From Pseudomonadota bacterium (GTDB taxonomy: Bacteria > Pseudomonadota > Alphaproteobacteria > Rhizobiales > Devosiaceae), in NCBI GenBank assembly GCA_023388175.1, contig JAEWGT010000011.1, forward strand, positions 372,001 through 436,000: 64,000 nucleotides of DNA, in the 5' to 3' direction. The first letter of the stretch is position 1. Each line of letters begins with the position of its first letter. A program made the position numbers and the translations under genes. Below are positions 27,967 to 36,480 of this stretch, one piece after another. The notes beneath the pieces were generated by a model. It was given only the letters and a program-made list of their open reading frames with translations, searched no databases and had not been told where the DNA came from.

Positions 27967-28459
27967 CCAACACGGCGATCCGGCACCGGAGGCGGTGCTG
28001 CGTCTGGCAAGCCACAGTGGCGGGGAGCGCTTCCTGCCACCGCACCATCTTGAGGCGGCCCGGCGGCTGTCGCGTATTTTTGAGCGCGCGCGCATGCGGC
28101 AGCGGGTCACCATGTCCTACGATCCGGCGCGGATCGGCGGCGGCCGTGACCGGCCGGCGCAAGCTGATCTGGCCGACAGCGCCGTGCAGGCGCGCGCCAT
28201 GCTCCACGGTTTGGCCCAAAGATTGCCACGTGACTGCTGGGGCGTGCTGACCGACATATGCGGCTTCGACAAGGGCCTGCAACAGATCGAGCAGGAACGC
28301 GGCTGGCCGCGCCGCAGCGCCAAGCTGGTATTGCGCATCGGGCTGGATCAGCTGGCCTCTGCCATGGGGCTGGAGGAAACAGCACAGGGCAGGGTGGCAG
28401 GCGCATCCCGGCACTGGTTGGCTGAACGCCCGCCCATGTTCGAGAAGCCGTCACATTAA
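27959..28459 (+). CDS. DUF6456 domain protein
   Basis: 166 aa starting at the GTG at 27959, overlapping the DnaA-like gene. The conserved part begins SYDPARIGG and continues DLADSAVQARAMLHGLAQRLPRDCWGVLTDICGFDKGLQQIE and GWPRRSAKLVLRIGLDQLA, ending in a likely DNA-contacting helical region. Function unknown. Constant pairing with a DnaA-like small protein would suggest a joint regulatory role. The start is supported by the overlap and a GGCGAGG run upstream. Confidence 0.7.
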   Translation: MSDQHGDPAPEAVLRLASHSGGERFLPPHHLEAARRLSRIFERARMRQRVTMSYDPARIGGGRDRPAQADLADSAVQARAMLHGLAQRLPRDCWGVLTDICGFDKGLQQIEQERGWPRRSAKLVLRIGLDQLASAMGLEETAQGRVAGASRHWLAERPPMFEKPSH

Positions 28460-28479
28460 CGATGTCACCACTGTTAATG
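28454..28479. repeat. Inverted repeat CATTAAC-N12-GTTAATG
   Basis: Perfect 7-bp arms spanning the end of the DUF6456 gene, 57 bases before the acyltransferase start. A candidate operator; it lacks the U-tract of a terminator. Confidence 0.5.
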
Positions 28480-28535
28480 ATGGTCCGGGCGGCCTTGTGA
28501 TATTGACCCAGGTGCATCTTGTGTCGCGCAGACAA

Positions 28536-29564
28536 ATGAACACCAAGCTCCACACTGTCCAGTATCTCCGGGCCATGGCCGCAGCGCTCGTGCTCATTTC
28601 ACATGCGCTGCTCTATCCGGCCGTTGATCAGGTTCTGATCTATGGCCGGCTGGGCTGGTTCGGCGTCATCGTCTTCTTCGTCGTGTCCGGCTTCATCATG
28701 GTCGTGGTCACCGGGCAGGAGAAATTCGATCCGATCCGGTTTCTGCGCCGGCGCATCATGCGTGTGGTGCCGCTCTACTGGGCCTTCACCATTATCGCTG
28801 CCATCCTGGCACTGGTCGTGCCCAGCCTGTTCAAAACCACGGTCTTCGATAGCCTGCAATTGCTGCTGTCACTGGCCTTCGTGCCTTTCTACAATCCGGC
28901 CAGTCATGGCGTACATCCGCTCTACAAGCTCGGCTGGACGCTCAACTACGAGATGTTCTTCTATCTCAGCTTCGCTCTTCTGGCGCTATTCAGCGCCCGC
29001 AGCCGGGCTCTGGTTCTTACCTTCGTCTATCTGGGTCTGGTGGCTGTCGGTATCCAGTTGCGGCCCGAAGGCGCTATTGCCAGTTTCTACACCAGCTATA
29101 TGCCCTTGGCCTTTGTCGCAGGCGTCTGGCTTGGTCTCGCGCACCTGGAAGGGCGGCTGGAGAGATGGGCGCCGCGTCATGCCGCTCCGCTCGCCGCTCT
29201 GACGCTTGCCGGACTTGTTGCAGGATTTGCAGTGGATCGCGGTCCTGTAGAGGACGAAATGGCCTTCATCGGAATGCTGGCTGGCGCCACTGGAGTCGTG
29301 GCGCTGGCTGTCGGACTGGCGCCGCGCCTGCCGCGGCTTGCCTGGCTCGAAACGCTGGGCGACGCATCCTACTCGATTTACCTGGCGCATATCTTTGCCG
29401 TCGGTGCCATGGCCGGACTGGCCCTGCATCTGCTGGGCACAAGCGATCCGGTGACCGTCGGTTTCGTAGTAGCGCTGGCCGTAGCGGGCGGCATTGCAGC
29501 CGGCCTGATTCTCTATCGGCTTGTAGAAGAGCCGATGATGCGCGGTTTGAAGAAGCTGGGTTAG
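28536..29564 (+). CDS. Acyltransferase 3 family membrane protein
   Basis: 342 aa with about ten membrane helices, OafA/ExoZ-like O-acyltransferase family, probably modifying an exported polysaccharide. The hallmarks are VQYLRAMAAALVLISHA (catalytic His region), FFVVSGFIM, RRRIMRVVPLYW and the late LGDASYSIYLAH. Starts at the ATG at 28536. Converges on sufE with a 4-base overlap of the stops. No polysaccharide genes are adjacent, so the acceptor is unknown. Confidence 0.9.
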   Translation: MNTKLHTVQYLRAMAAALVLISHALLYPAVDQVLIYGRLGWFGVIVFFVVSGFIMVVVTGQEKFDPIRFLRRRIMRVVPLYWAFTIIAAILALVVPSLFKTTVFDSLQLLLSLAFVPFYNPASHGVHPLYKLGWTLNYEMFFYLSFALLALFSARSRALVLTFVYLGLVAVGIQLRPEGAIASFYTSYMPLAFVAGVWLGLAHLEGRLERWAPRHAAPLAALTLAGLVAGFAVDRGPVEDEMAFIGMLAGATGVVALAVGLAPRLPRLAWLETLGDASYSIYLAHIFAVGAMAGLALHLLGTSDPVTVGFVVALAVAGGIAAGLILYRLVEEPMMRGLKKLG

Positions 29565-29989
29565 CCCAGAACAGCGCGCGCCTCGCTGCGGATGCGGCCC
29601 ACCATGGCGACGAGGCCGTTGGAGCGCTGGGTCGTCAGATGCTCGCGCAGACCCAATTCATCAAAGAGGGCAATCGCATCGGTTTCGGCAATATCGCGCG
29701 CCGGGCGGTCGGAATAAAGTGCCAGCAGTACCGCCACGAGGCCCTGGACGATCATCGCGTCGCTCTCGCCGCGAAATCTGAGCCCGGGCAGCCCGTCCGC
29801 GTTGGCCCGCTCGGCGACAAGCCAGACCTGCGACACGCAACCGTTGACCTTGTTGGCGGCGCTGCGCTCGGTCTCGTCCAGCTTTGGCAGCGCCTGTCCG
29901 AGTTCGATGAGATAACGATAGCGATCTTCCCAATCGTCGAGATAGGAAAGGTTTTCGGCAATATCCAGGAACGGCTGAGGGTGGGTCAT
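29561..29989 (-). CDS. sufE: Cysteine desulfuration protein SufE
   Basis: 142 aa. SufE takes persulfide sulfur from the SufS desulfurase for Fe-S assembly. The active cysteine is in NKVNGCVSQVWL near residue 51, with the partner segments DDWEDRYRYLIELGQ and SDAMIVQGLVAVLLALYS. It lies away from any suf operon, common in Rhizobiales. Confidence 0.94.
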   Translation of the reverse strand: MTHPQPFLDIAENLSYLDDWEDRYRYLIELGQALPKLDETERSAANKVNGCVSQVWLVAERANADGLPGLRFRGESDAMIVQGLVAVLLALYSDRPARDIAETDAIALFDELGLREHLTTQRSNGLVAMVGRIRSEARAVLG

Positions 29990-30032
29990 GAGGCCCTATC
30001 TAGGCGATGGTAGCGCGCATTGCCAGTGAGGC

Positions 30033-30070
30033 GAAAAGAAAAGCCGCAAGCACGGGGCGGTGCTTGCGGC
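30033..30070 (-). terminator. Terminator of the DUF5330 gene
   Basis: On the minus strand, GCCGCAAGCA pairs with TGCTTGCGGC (10 bp), followed by TTTTCTTTT. Confidence 0.8.
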
Positions 30071-30156
30071 AGGAGCCGGGGTCTATGGAGTAGCGTCGCT
30101 TGGGGAAGCGACATGACCGCCGGATTAACAACAATGGGTGCCCTTGTTGGCCCCCG

Positions 30157-30456
30157 CTAACTCATTCGGTCCGGCCGAGGTCGGGGCAGTGGAACCGAAA
30201 TGCCTGCCGCGGGCCTGTGCATGGGATAAGCGGCAGTCGAGCTAGTCTGTAGGACGGCGCTGGCCACGGCCTTGCCGCCAATGCAGCTGAAATTGTCACA
30301 TTCGATGGCTTCGATCTGCTCGGCGATAAACTGGCTGCCATAGGCCATGGCGTTGCCCGACAGCGTCGCAGCGCTGTCCCGCACGTCCATGTCCGCCCCA
30401 GGCCGGATGACCAGGAAGGCGATGGTGAGCCAGAATGCAGAGCGTATCAGAAACAT
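30157..30456 (-). CDS. DUF5330-like secreted small protein
   Basis: 99 aa with one N-terminal hydrophobic segment (FLIRSAFWLTIAFLVI). DNFSCIGGKA near residue 55 resembles the DUF5330 family of Rhizobiales. Two cysteines (ECDNFSC) may form a disulfide outside the membrane. Function unknown. Followed by its own terminator. Confidence 0.65.
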   Translation of the reverse strand: MFLIRSAFWLTIAFLVIRPGADMDVRDSAATLSGNAMAYGSQFIAEQIEAIECDNFSCIGGKAVASAVLQTSSTAAYPMHRPAAGISVPLPRPRPDRMS

Positions 30457-30772
30457 CGTTTATCCATTGCGACGGAGCCATTTCCGCCTGTTGAAGCCGA
30501 TACTAGAGAGCGCCTCTTAAGTGCTGCTGCGGCATTTCGGTAAAATTTGAGACAAATGCGCGCTTGCGGAGTCACCACTGCAACCCCTTGTTTACGCTAA
30601 CTTTCGAAAGCACCAGCGCGAGGCCCTTCAGGACGCTGCATTTAAGCCTGTCTTAGATGTTGGCGCGCGAGGCTGACGCACATGACCCGGATGAAAATCG
30701 GGCGGCGGTCCGGAAAGGGCCGCGTCAGGAGCAGAGGCTCCGACAATGGCGTCGGTATAGTGAGTTCAGTTG
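30457..30772. other. Intergenic region upstream of histidine kinase
   Basis: No gene is supported here. Hairpins GCGGTCC/GGGCCGC near 30702-30724 and GGAGC/GCTCC near 30728-30741 lie in the last 70 bases before the kinase and would be in its leader. A/T-richer stretches near 30535-30600 probably hold the divergent promoters. Confidence 0.5.
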
Positions 30773-32584
30773 ATGGTTAGCCTCAAGGTGTTCGGAACCA
30801 GCAAAGGCGAAGGTCTGACCTCGGTCGGGCCGGGAAATCGCCCGGAAATGCTGCGCCGCAAGACCATCGCCAATAATGCTCGCCTGCTGATCGGCATTGC
30901 CGCGCTCGGCATGCTGCCATCCATGTATCTGCTGATGGGCGGGACGGTATTGCCCTTCATCATTGCAAGCCTGATGCTGGCCGGTGGCATGATCAGCCTC
31001 TCCAGCCATCACAATGCCCAGTTCGATACGGCAAGCGCCGTTCAGGTCGCCACGCTCATGTCCATGGGACTGGTGCTGACTATGGCCGACCCGCGCCTCG
31101 GCGACGCCGGCATGGGCATGGCGCTGATGGGGCCGGTTCTCGCGGCTCTGACGGCGTGCCCCTCCCATCGGCGCGCCAGCTGGATCGCCATGGCGCTGCT
31201 TCTGATCCTCGGCGCTGTTGCCAGCTTTGCCGGCATAGGCTCTGTCGGGCTGGAAGACGGGCAGATGCTGATCGCCTCCACCTTCGGATTTATCTCTGCC
31301 TTTGCCGTCGTGGCGCACAGCGCCCACCGGATCAGCGCCGCATATGAAGTGCATGACAAGGCGCAGATCAGCGCTTATCGGCACCTGATTGAACATGTGC
31401 AGGACGCGGTTCTGCGCTTTTCCGGTGATGGCACGATCCTTCTGGCGTCGCGCTCGTCGGAAACCCTGTTTGGATGCCCGCGCTACCAGATTGCCGGCGA
31501 CAACCTGAGCAATCGCCTGCACGTCCTCGACCGGCCAGCGTTTCTGACGGCCTTTGCCGATGCCAACCAGGGTGGACGCAGCCGCACGATCGAACTGCGC
31601 ATGCGGCAGGACAATCCGCATGCATCCAACAATGTGCCGCGCTTCGTCTGGGTGGAAATGCAGCTTTCGCCCATTCTCGAAGAGGCCGGCCCGAGCGGTC
31701 GTTATGAGGTCATCGCTCTGCTCCGCGACATCACCAGCCGCAAGGATGCCGAATCGGCGATGGCGGAAGCGCGCCGCGCCGCAGAAGATGCGTCGCAGGC
31801 CAAGTCGCGTTTCCTCGCCACGATCGGCCACGAACTGCGCACCCCGCTCAATGCCGTCGTCGGTTTCTCCGAAATGATGACCAGCGACATTGGCGGTGAA
31901 CTGTCTTCGACACACAAGGAATATGCCGGTCTCATTCACCAGAGCGGCAGGCATCTGCTCGAAGTGGTGAGCATGCTGCTCGACATGTCCCGCATCGAGG
32001 CGGGCAAGTTCGAGGTGCAAGCCGCGCCAATGGCCCCGGGCGATGTCGTGCCGTCATGCCTTGCAATGGTCGAGACACTGGCAGCCGATCGCAAAGTGCG
32101 GCTGGAGCAGGACATCGAAGCCGATCTGCCGCTTCTGGTTGCCGACGAGCGCCTGTGCCGCCAGATCATGATCAATCTCTTGTCCAATGCCATAAAGTTC
32201 AGCCACGAAGGTGGGCTGGTCAGTGTCGTCATCAAGCGGCAGGGACAGTCGATCAATTTTTCGGTGCGGGACCGCGGCATCGGCATGGCGCCGGCGGCGC
32301 TGGCCCGAATTGGCGAGCCTTTCTTCCAGGCTCAGGAAGGTCTCAGCCGCCAGTATGAAGGCACCGGACTTGGGCTTTCCATCGTCAAGGGCCTGGTGGA
32401 ATTGCATGGCGGCACCCTGCGGGCCATGTCCGAAATCGGAGCGGGGACAACCATCACTGTTCTGCTGCCCATAAACGGTCCGGAAACCAAACCCGGCGAA
32501 ACTGCCGACATCGTTCATCTGCACCGAGAGCCACTGGCCAGCACTATCCCTTCATGGCAAAACGAAAAAAGAAAAGCGCAATGA
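30773..32584 (+). CDS. PAS sensor histidine kinase, membrane-bound (PleC/DivJ-like)
   Basis: 603 aa. Several N-terminal membrane helices (residues about 30-190), a PAS domain (ISAYRHLIEHVQDAVLRFS), then HisKA with phospho-acceptor FLATIGHELRTPLNAVVGFSE and an HATPase domain (N-box QIMINLLSNAIKFS, G-boxes RDRGIGM and GTGLGLSIVKGLVE). No receiver is attached. The H-box type is that of PleC/DivJ/PdhS cell-cycle kinases, but the exact orthologue is uncertain. The end overlaps the peptidoglycan-binding gene, hinting at an envelope link. Confidence 0.88.
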   Translation: MVSLKVFGTSKGEGLTSVGPGNRPEMLRRKTIANNARLLIGIAALGMLPSMYLLMGGTVLPFIIASLMLAGGMISLSSHHNAQFDTASAVQVATLMSMGLVLTMADPRLGDAGMGMALMGPVLAALTACPSHRRASWIAMALLLILGAVASFAGIGSVGLEDGQMLIASTFGFISAFAVVAHSAHRISAAYEVHDKAQISAYRHLIEHVQDAVLRFSGDGTILLASRSSETLFGCPRYQIAGDNLSNRLHVLDRPAFLTAFADANQGGRSRTIELRMRQDNPHASNNVPRFVWVEMQLSPILEEAGPSGRYEVIALLRDITSRKDAESAMAEARRAAEDASQAKSRFLATIGHELRTPLNAVVGFSEMMTSDIGGELSSTHKEYAGLIHQSGRHLLEVVSMLLDMSRIEAGKFEVQAAPMAPGDVVPSCLAMVETLAADRKVRLEQDIEADLPLLVADERLCRQIMINLLSNAIKFSHEGGLVSVVIKRQGQSINFSVRDRGIGMAPAALARIGEPFFQAQEGLSRQYEGTGLGLSIVKGLVELHGGTLRAMSEIGAGTTITVLLPINGPETKPGETADIVHLHREPLASTIPSWQNEKRKAQ

Positions 32585-33717
32585 ATGCTGCGACCCTTTC
32601 CCAGCCGCTGATCATGGCAAGCGGCGCTCTGCTTGGCTCCATCGGCCGGGCAGGGCAATGGAGTCTTGCGCGCTATATGCGTGCTCCGCTGGCGTCCACC
32701 GGGCTCCTTGCCCTGGTGACGTTGACCGCTCTTGCCGGCAGCAATGCCCTTTATTTCCAGACAGCCGAGCATCCTTCGCCCTTCTTCGCGCCAGCTCGGG
32801 ATCAGGTCGCCGCGCTTCCGACGCCGGTGGTCGAGCGTCCCGAAGCCAGTCCGTCACTGCCCGCCCTGGCCGCGCCGCAACCCGTTCCGTCCGCAAGTCA
32901 GGATACGACGGGCAGCGTGACCAACTCTGTCGTGGTGCCCGATGCGCCGGTGGGCAATGCCCAGATGTTTGCGGTGCAGAAAAAGCTGTTCGAACTGAAT
33001 CTGTTTTCCGGAACCATTGACGGTTACTACGGTCCCAAGACTGCAGAGGCCATTCGCGCCTTCGAGACGCGCAATGGCATGACGCCGACCGGCAGCACCA
33101 ATGACGCCGTTATGAAGGCGATTCTCGCGTCAGATACAGCGGGTCGCGTTTCGCAACCTGCAGCACCGCAACCTGCAGCACCGCAACCTGCAGCACCGCA
33201 GCCGCAGCCGGCAGTCGTTCAGCCGCAGGCCGCCGTAACCGCGCCCATTGCCCAGCCGCAGCCAATTCAGCCCGTTGCGCAATTGTCCACCCTGTCGCCG
33301 GCCGAGCAGGTTTTCGATGATGTGGCGCAGACCGCTGCTAGCACCATCGATTCGATCATTGCTGCCGTGGACACCTCGCGCACACCGCCACAGGCCATGG
33401 CTAATCCGCCGGTGCCTGTCGCTCGCGTCGAGGCGCCTCAGCCTATGCCGGCCCCGGTCGCGCAGGCCACGACTGCTCCGGCGGCAAACACCGCTGTCGT
33501 CGCTCGTACGCCGCCTGCCAACGATACCGAGCTGGTGCGCCAGATCCAGCGCGGGCTGGCCAGCCTTGGCTTTTTCAAGTCGCAGGTGGATGGCAAGCCC
33601 GGTCCCGAAACAGCGAGGGCCATCCGCGAGTTCGAGAGCTTCCATCGCTATAAGATGACAGGTCAGGTTCAGCCGGATCTTGTGGACCTGCTCGTTCAGG
33701 CGGGTGCGACGATCTAG
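32554..33717 (+). CDS. Membrane-anchored protein with two peptidoglycan-binding domains
   Basis: 387 aa. A basic N-terminus (KRKKKS) precedes one membrane helix (ASTGLLALVTLTALAGSNALYF). A Pro/Ala/Gln-rich linker then separates two PG_binding_1 domains: FAVQKKLFELNLFSGTIDGYYGPKTAEAIRAFE (about 142-180) and LVRQIQRGLASLGFFKSQVDGKPGPETARAIREFE (near the C-terminus). A three-copy 15-bp repeat encodes PAAPQ units in the linker. It overlaps the kinase gene by 31 bases; the ATG at 32581 (ATGA overlap) is an alternative. Confidence 0.85.
   Translation: MAKRKKKSAMNAATLSQPLIMASGALLGSIGRAGQWSLARYMRAPLASTGLLALVTLTALAGSNALYFQTAEHPSPFFAPARDQVAALPTPVVERPEASPSLPALAAPQPVPSASQDTTGSVTNSVVVPDAPVGNAQMFAVQKKLFELNLFSGTIDGYYGPKTAEAIRAFETRNGMTPTGSTNDAVMKAILASDTAGRVSQPAAPQPAAPQPAAPQPQPAVVQPQAAVTAPIAQPQPIQPVAQLSTLSPAEQVFDDVAQTAASTIDSIIAAVDTSRTPPQAMANPPVPVARVEAPQPMPAPVAQATTAPAANTAVVARTPPANDTELVRQIQRGLASLGFFKSQVDGKPGPETARAIREFESFHRYKMTGQVQPDLVDLLVQAGATI
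33152..33196 (+). repeat. Three perfect 15-bp tandem repeats
   Basis: The unit cgcaacctgcagcac occurs three times in a row inside the linker of the peptidoglycan-binding gene and encodes PAAPQ units, so copy number changes stay in frame. Confidence 0.9.
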
Positions 33718-34062
33718 GTGGCAAGCCTGCGCAGCGACATCTGGTGCATGGCCTTTGTGCGGCGCCACAATGATCTGGGAAACATGTGTGTCGTCGCCCG
33801 CCGCGGCGACCCCATCGCCGGGCAGGTTTTCATAGAGGTCGATCATCTGGACGGCACGCGATCGCTCTATACGCCTGCACCGATGGTCAGCAGGGATGAC
33901 GGGGCAGGTCTGGTGTTCCAGCGTCGGTTCAGCCACTCAGAACCGGCAAAGACCCGCGAGAGGATCGAGCGGGAAGTCGATTTCGATCCCGACCTATGGG
34001 TGCTCAGCGTCGATATGCGCGGGGACGATCTGGGAATCGATCTGGTGAAGGATGCCCAATAG
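33718..34062 (+). CDS. DUF1491 family protein
   Basis: 114 aa, GTG start immediately after the preceding stop. LRSDIWCMAFVRRHNDLGNMCVVARRGDPIAGQVFIEVDHLDG followed by LYTPAP and ERIEREVDFDPDLWVLSVD matches the short rhizobial DUF1491 family. Function unknown. A co-transcribed tail gene of the kinase/peptidoglycan-binding operon, ended by a terminator. Confidence 0.8.
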   Translation: MASLRSDIWCMAFVRRHNDLGNMCVVARRGDPIAGQVFIEVDHLDGTRSLYTPAPMVSRDDGAGLVFQRRFSHSEPAKTRERIEREVDFDPDLWVLSVDMRGDDLGIDLVKDAQ

Positions 34063-34063
34063 A

Positions 34064-34092
34064 AAAGCCCCGGATATCGGGGCTTTCATTTT
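34064..34092. terminator. Bidirectional terminator after DUF1491 gene
   Basis: Stem AAAGCCCCG with CGGGGCTTT, then CATTTT; serves the convergent DUF2336 gene too. Confidence 0.85.
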
Positions 34093-34100
34093 CCTAGCGC

Positions 34101-35258
34101 TCAACCTGCGCGGCGCACGCCAATCCGCGCCAACGCTTCGATGGCCTGTTCCACAACCGGATTGTGAGCAGGCGCTAGGCCAGGCGTGCGCCGGCTGGTT
34201 TCGGTAAAAGGCTGGTATTGCGGCTTGCTGAGTTCAAGCAGGTTAACCTCGCCTCGCCAGGCGCTCATCAGATATGCCATGGATTCGGACGAAACACCGC
34301 TGAACAGGGCTGCAAAATCGGCCAGCGCCTTGGAGCGCTCGGCATCATGGCTGGTGGCGTGAATCAGCACTTTCAGCCCGTCATATGCCGTGGCGCCGAA
34401 GGCGCGCAGGATGACAAAAAGCGACGCGCCGGTCACATCATGGGCGATCTGGCCGCAGCGAACCTCATCGAGGCCGGTGATCTGGGCGAGCAGCCGCGTC
34501 ACTTCGGGCCGGCGGTTCTCCGAAAACAGCTTCATCAATGCTTTGGTGAGTTCGCCGCTGGCAACCGACAATTGCTCGATAGTGCGTGAAATCGGGGCGA
34601 CCGGGGTGGCGCGATTGGCAAAGGCATGGATGACCTTGATGCGGTGATCATCCGAGAGATCGAAAAAGGCAGGAGCGAGCAATGCAGCGTCGAAATCCTT
34701 CCTGTTTCCAAGGGCTTCTGCCACGAAATGATCCATCTGCGCCGAGCGGGCCAGGGCGCTGAGATATGCGCCGCGCGGAGCGATATGGCCATTGGACGCC
34801 AGCGCCCGATAGACCTTGCGCGAATTCATCTGGAAGAGTTTGGCCAGCACGACGTTTGAAAGGCCAGGGCGGCCCGCCAGCGTGGCGCAGGCCGGTACAT
34901 CGTAACGGGCGATGATGTCGAGCATGGTCTGGTCAGAAAGCTCGGCGGCGCTTTCGAGGAAGGGAATCAGGTCTTCGCCGATGTTCTCAACCACCAACTG
35001 CTCCAGCTTGGGGGAGAGCAATTCGGCGCGGCCCAGAATCGCCGCACCCTTGGCGCGGGCCTGCGGTCCGGCTGTGGGGAACAGGCGTTCAGCCAGCGTC
35101 TCGAACTGTTCCATTTCGGGAAAGGTTGGTTTTCCGCGCCGCGTATAGGCATCGCAGGCGGCGATCAGAAGCGTATTGGTGCGATCCACGCCGCCCGTTT
35201 CGATCAGAAGCTGGAACGTCTCGTAAGGCTGAAAACCAAGCATTTTTGCAGAAACCAT
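34101..35258 (-). CDS. DUF2336 domain protein
   Basis: 385 aa from the Met at 35258, all-helical and soluble, HEAT-like. LIETGGVDRTNTLLIAACDAYTRRGKPTFPEMEQFETLAERLF is the DUF2336 N-terminal part. The family is restricted to Alphaproteobacteria and is often linked to the cell cycle or motility, but has no assigned activity. An upstream TTAG-N7-TTAACC sequence resembles a CtrA box. An in-frame extension to 35306 is less likely. Confidence 0.8.
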   Translation of the reverse strand: MVSAKMLGFQPYETFQLLIETGGVDRTNTLLIAACDAYTRRGKPTFPEMEQFETLAERLFPTAGPQARAKGAAILGRAELLSPKLEQLVVENIGEDLIPFLESAAELSDQTMLDIIARYDVPACATLAGRPGLSNVVLAKLFQMNSRKVYRALASNGHIAPRGAYLSALARSAQMDHFVAEALGNRKDFDAALLAPAFFDLSDDHRIKVIHAFANRATPVAPISRTIEQLSVASGELTKALMKLFSENRRPEVTRLLAQITGLDEVRCGQIAHDVTGASLFVILRAFGATAYDGLKVLIHATSHDAERSKALADFAALFSGVSSESMAYLMSAWRGEVNLLELSKPQYQPFTETSRRTPGLAPAHNPVVEQAIEALARIGVRRAG

Positions 35259-35310
35259 CGACTCGCTTTTGCATCGAAAGCGATGCCCGACAACTCTTGC
35301 CGTCAATTCG

Positions 35311-35327
35311 TTAGCAGACTGTTAACC
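35311..35327. promoter_or_regulatory. Candidate CtrA box
   Basis: TTAG-CAGACTG-TTAACC, one base off TTAA-N7-TTAA, between the DUF2336 gene and the small TTG-started gene. Pattern match only. Confidence 0.3.
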
Positions 35328-35437
35328 TTGACGATCTCTTAATGGGGTAACGGGTGCGTGGGGCGACGCGCCGACTGCCATGAGCGACTTGCTGCCTCCA
35401 TTAGGGACGGGGGAGCGGCGTATTGAAGGAGGCCAGC

Positions 35438-35608
35438 TTGGGAAAGCTGCTAATATTTGCCGGGCGGAAGAAATCCGCCACCGATGGGAAGACGACCCGC
35501 GGCGACGCCCAGATCCTGATGTTTACCGGGGTGCGCTATGAACGCGGTACGCCGCCGCCGACCAAATCAGCCGATGACGCCAAGCGTCGTAAGCGGAAGC
35601 GTGTCTGA
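35438..35608 (+). CDS. Conserved-looking small basic protein, TTG start
   Basis: 56 aa beginning MGKLLIFAGRKK, with a perfect AGGAGG at 35427-35432 five bases before a TTG at 35438. The middle AQILMFTGVRYER resembles short alphaproteobacterial proteins I recall, and the C-terminus is strongly basic (DDAKRRKRKRV). The function is unknown; the basic tail suggests nucleic-acid or ribosome contact. It overlaps the next gene by 35 bases in another frame, a possible coupling. An upstream TTG at 35423 would precede the ribosome site. Confidence 0.6.
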   Translation: MGKLLIFAGRKKSATDGKTTRGDAQILMFTGVRYERGTPPPTKSADDAKRRKRKRV

Positions 35609-36425
35609 CGCTTTGGCTTTGCTTCTCCGCATTGTGCTCGTTGCCGTTCTGGCGGGTTTAGTCTCGGCCTGCGTTTCGCGGCCAGTGGGTGATTTCGGCC
35701 GGGCGCAACCCGGCGTCATGCATGACCAGGTCATGCCGTTCATCGGCGACCGGCTCGCGGCCAATCGCAAGGAGCCGGTGTCGAACCTGAACCAGACCGA
35801 CCAGGAGCGCGAAATGCATGATCGCACCTGGCGTTTCCTCGTCGCCGCCCATAGCCGCGACTGGATGTTCGACAGCAGTGTGGAATTGCAGCGCACACGA
35901 ATCGGCAAGGCCGGCGACCACAAGTTTACGAGCGAGCGCTATTATGACTGGCTGCGGACGACGCAATACCAGTCTTCGCCGACACGGTATAATACCGTGG
36001 GCCGGCACATCCTCGCCGATATCGATACGCTCCCCACGACGTTCCTCTCCATCTGCGCGGTGCAGGAAGTGGACCGTCAGAGAAGGGTGGCGCTTGCCGA
36101 ACTGCCAGGGATTGAGCAATCGGTGGCAGATAATGTTGCCGCGCGGCGGATCGAAAACCAGTGGCATGTCGACTGGTTCGTGCGCGCCCTCAACTATCGC
36201 TACCAGAGCTATTCCTATGCCCTGGACCATCTGCTGGTCGAAACGCCGCATCAGCAATCCATGGCCGTGGACGAGAATCTGCGCGGGATGCGGCCCTTTG
36301 TGGACCGGGCCAATCGTGGCGATTTTTGTTCCGGCGGCGCGGGTGGGGGCGGGGGTAGCAATGTGACCATACCGTCACGCTTCCAGACCATGGTGCCGGA
36401 TCGGGAGATCGTCGACCAGAAATAG
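35574..36425 (+). CDS. Predicted lipoprotein, unknown family
   Basis: 283 aa from the ATG at 35574. The N-terminal helix ALALLLRIVLVAVLAGL ends in the lipobox LVSAC, so it is probably lipidated. The mature part is polar and helical, with DRTWRFLVAAHSRDWMF and RYYDWLRTTQYQSSPTRYNTVGRHI, and ends in a Gly-rich stretch. I do not recognise the family. An earlier ATG at 35538 would add basic residues. Confidence 0.7.
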   Translation: MTPSVVSGSVSDALALLLRIVLVAVLAGLVSACVSRPVGDFGRAQPGVMHDQVMPFIGDRLAANRKEPVSNLNQTDQEREMHDRTWRFLVAAHSRDWMFDSSVELQRTRIGKAGDHKFTSERYYDWLRTTQYQSSPTRYNTVGRHILADIDTLPTTFLSICAVQEVDRQRRVALAELPGIEQSVADNVAARRIENQWHVDWFVRALNYRYQSYSYALDHLLVETPHQQSMAVDENLRGMRPFVDRANRGDFCSGGAGGGGGSNVTIPSRFQTMVPDREIVDQK

Positions 36426-36480
36426 CATCCGGCAATGCCGGGCCGGCTTTAGCGGTGCGATCGCCCATCTTGGCCATTAT

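Noticed and set aside
33152..33196. Short tandem repeats as a CRISPR array
   Set aside because: There are no spacers; the units are contiguous, 15 bp and in frame within a coding linker.
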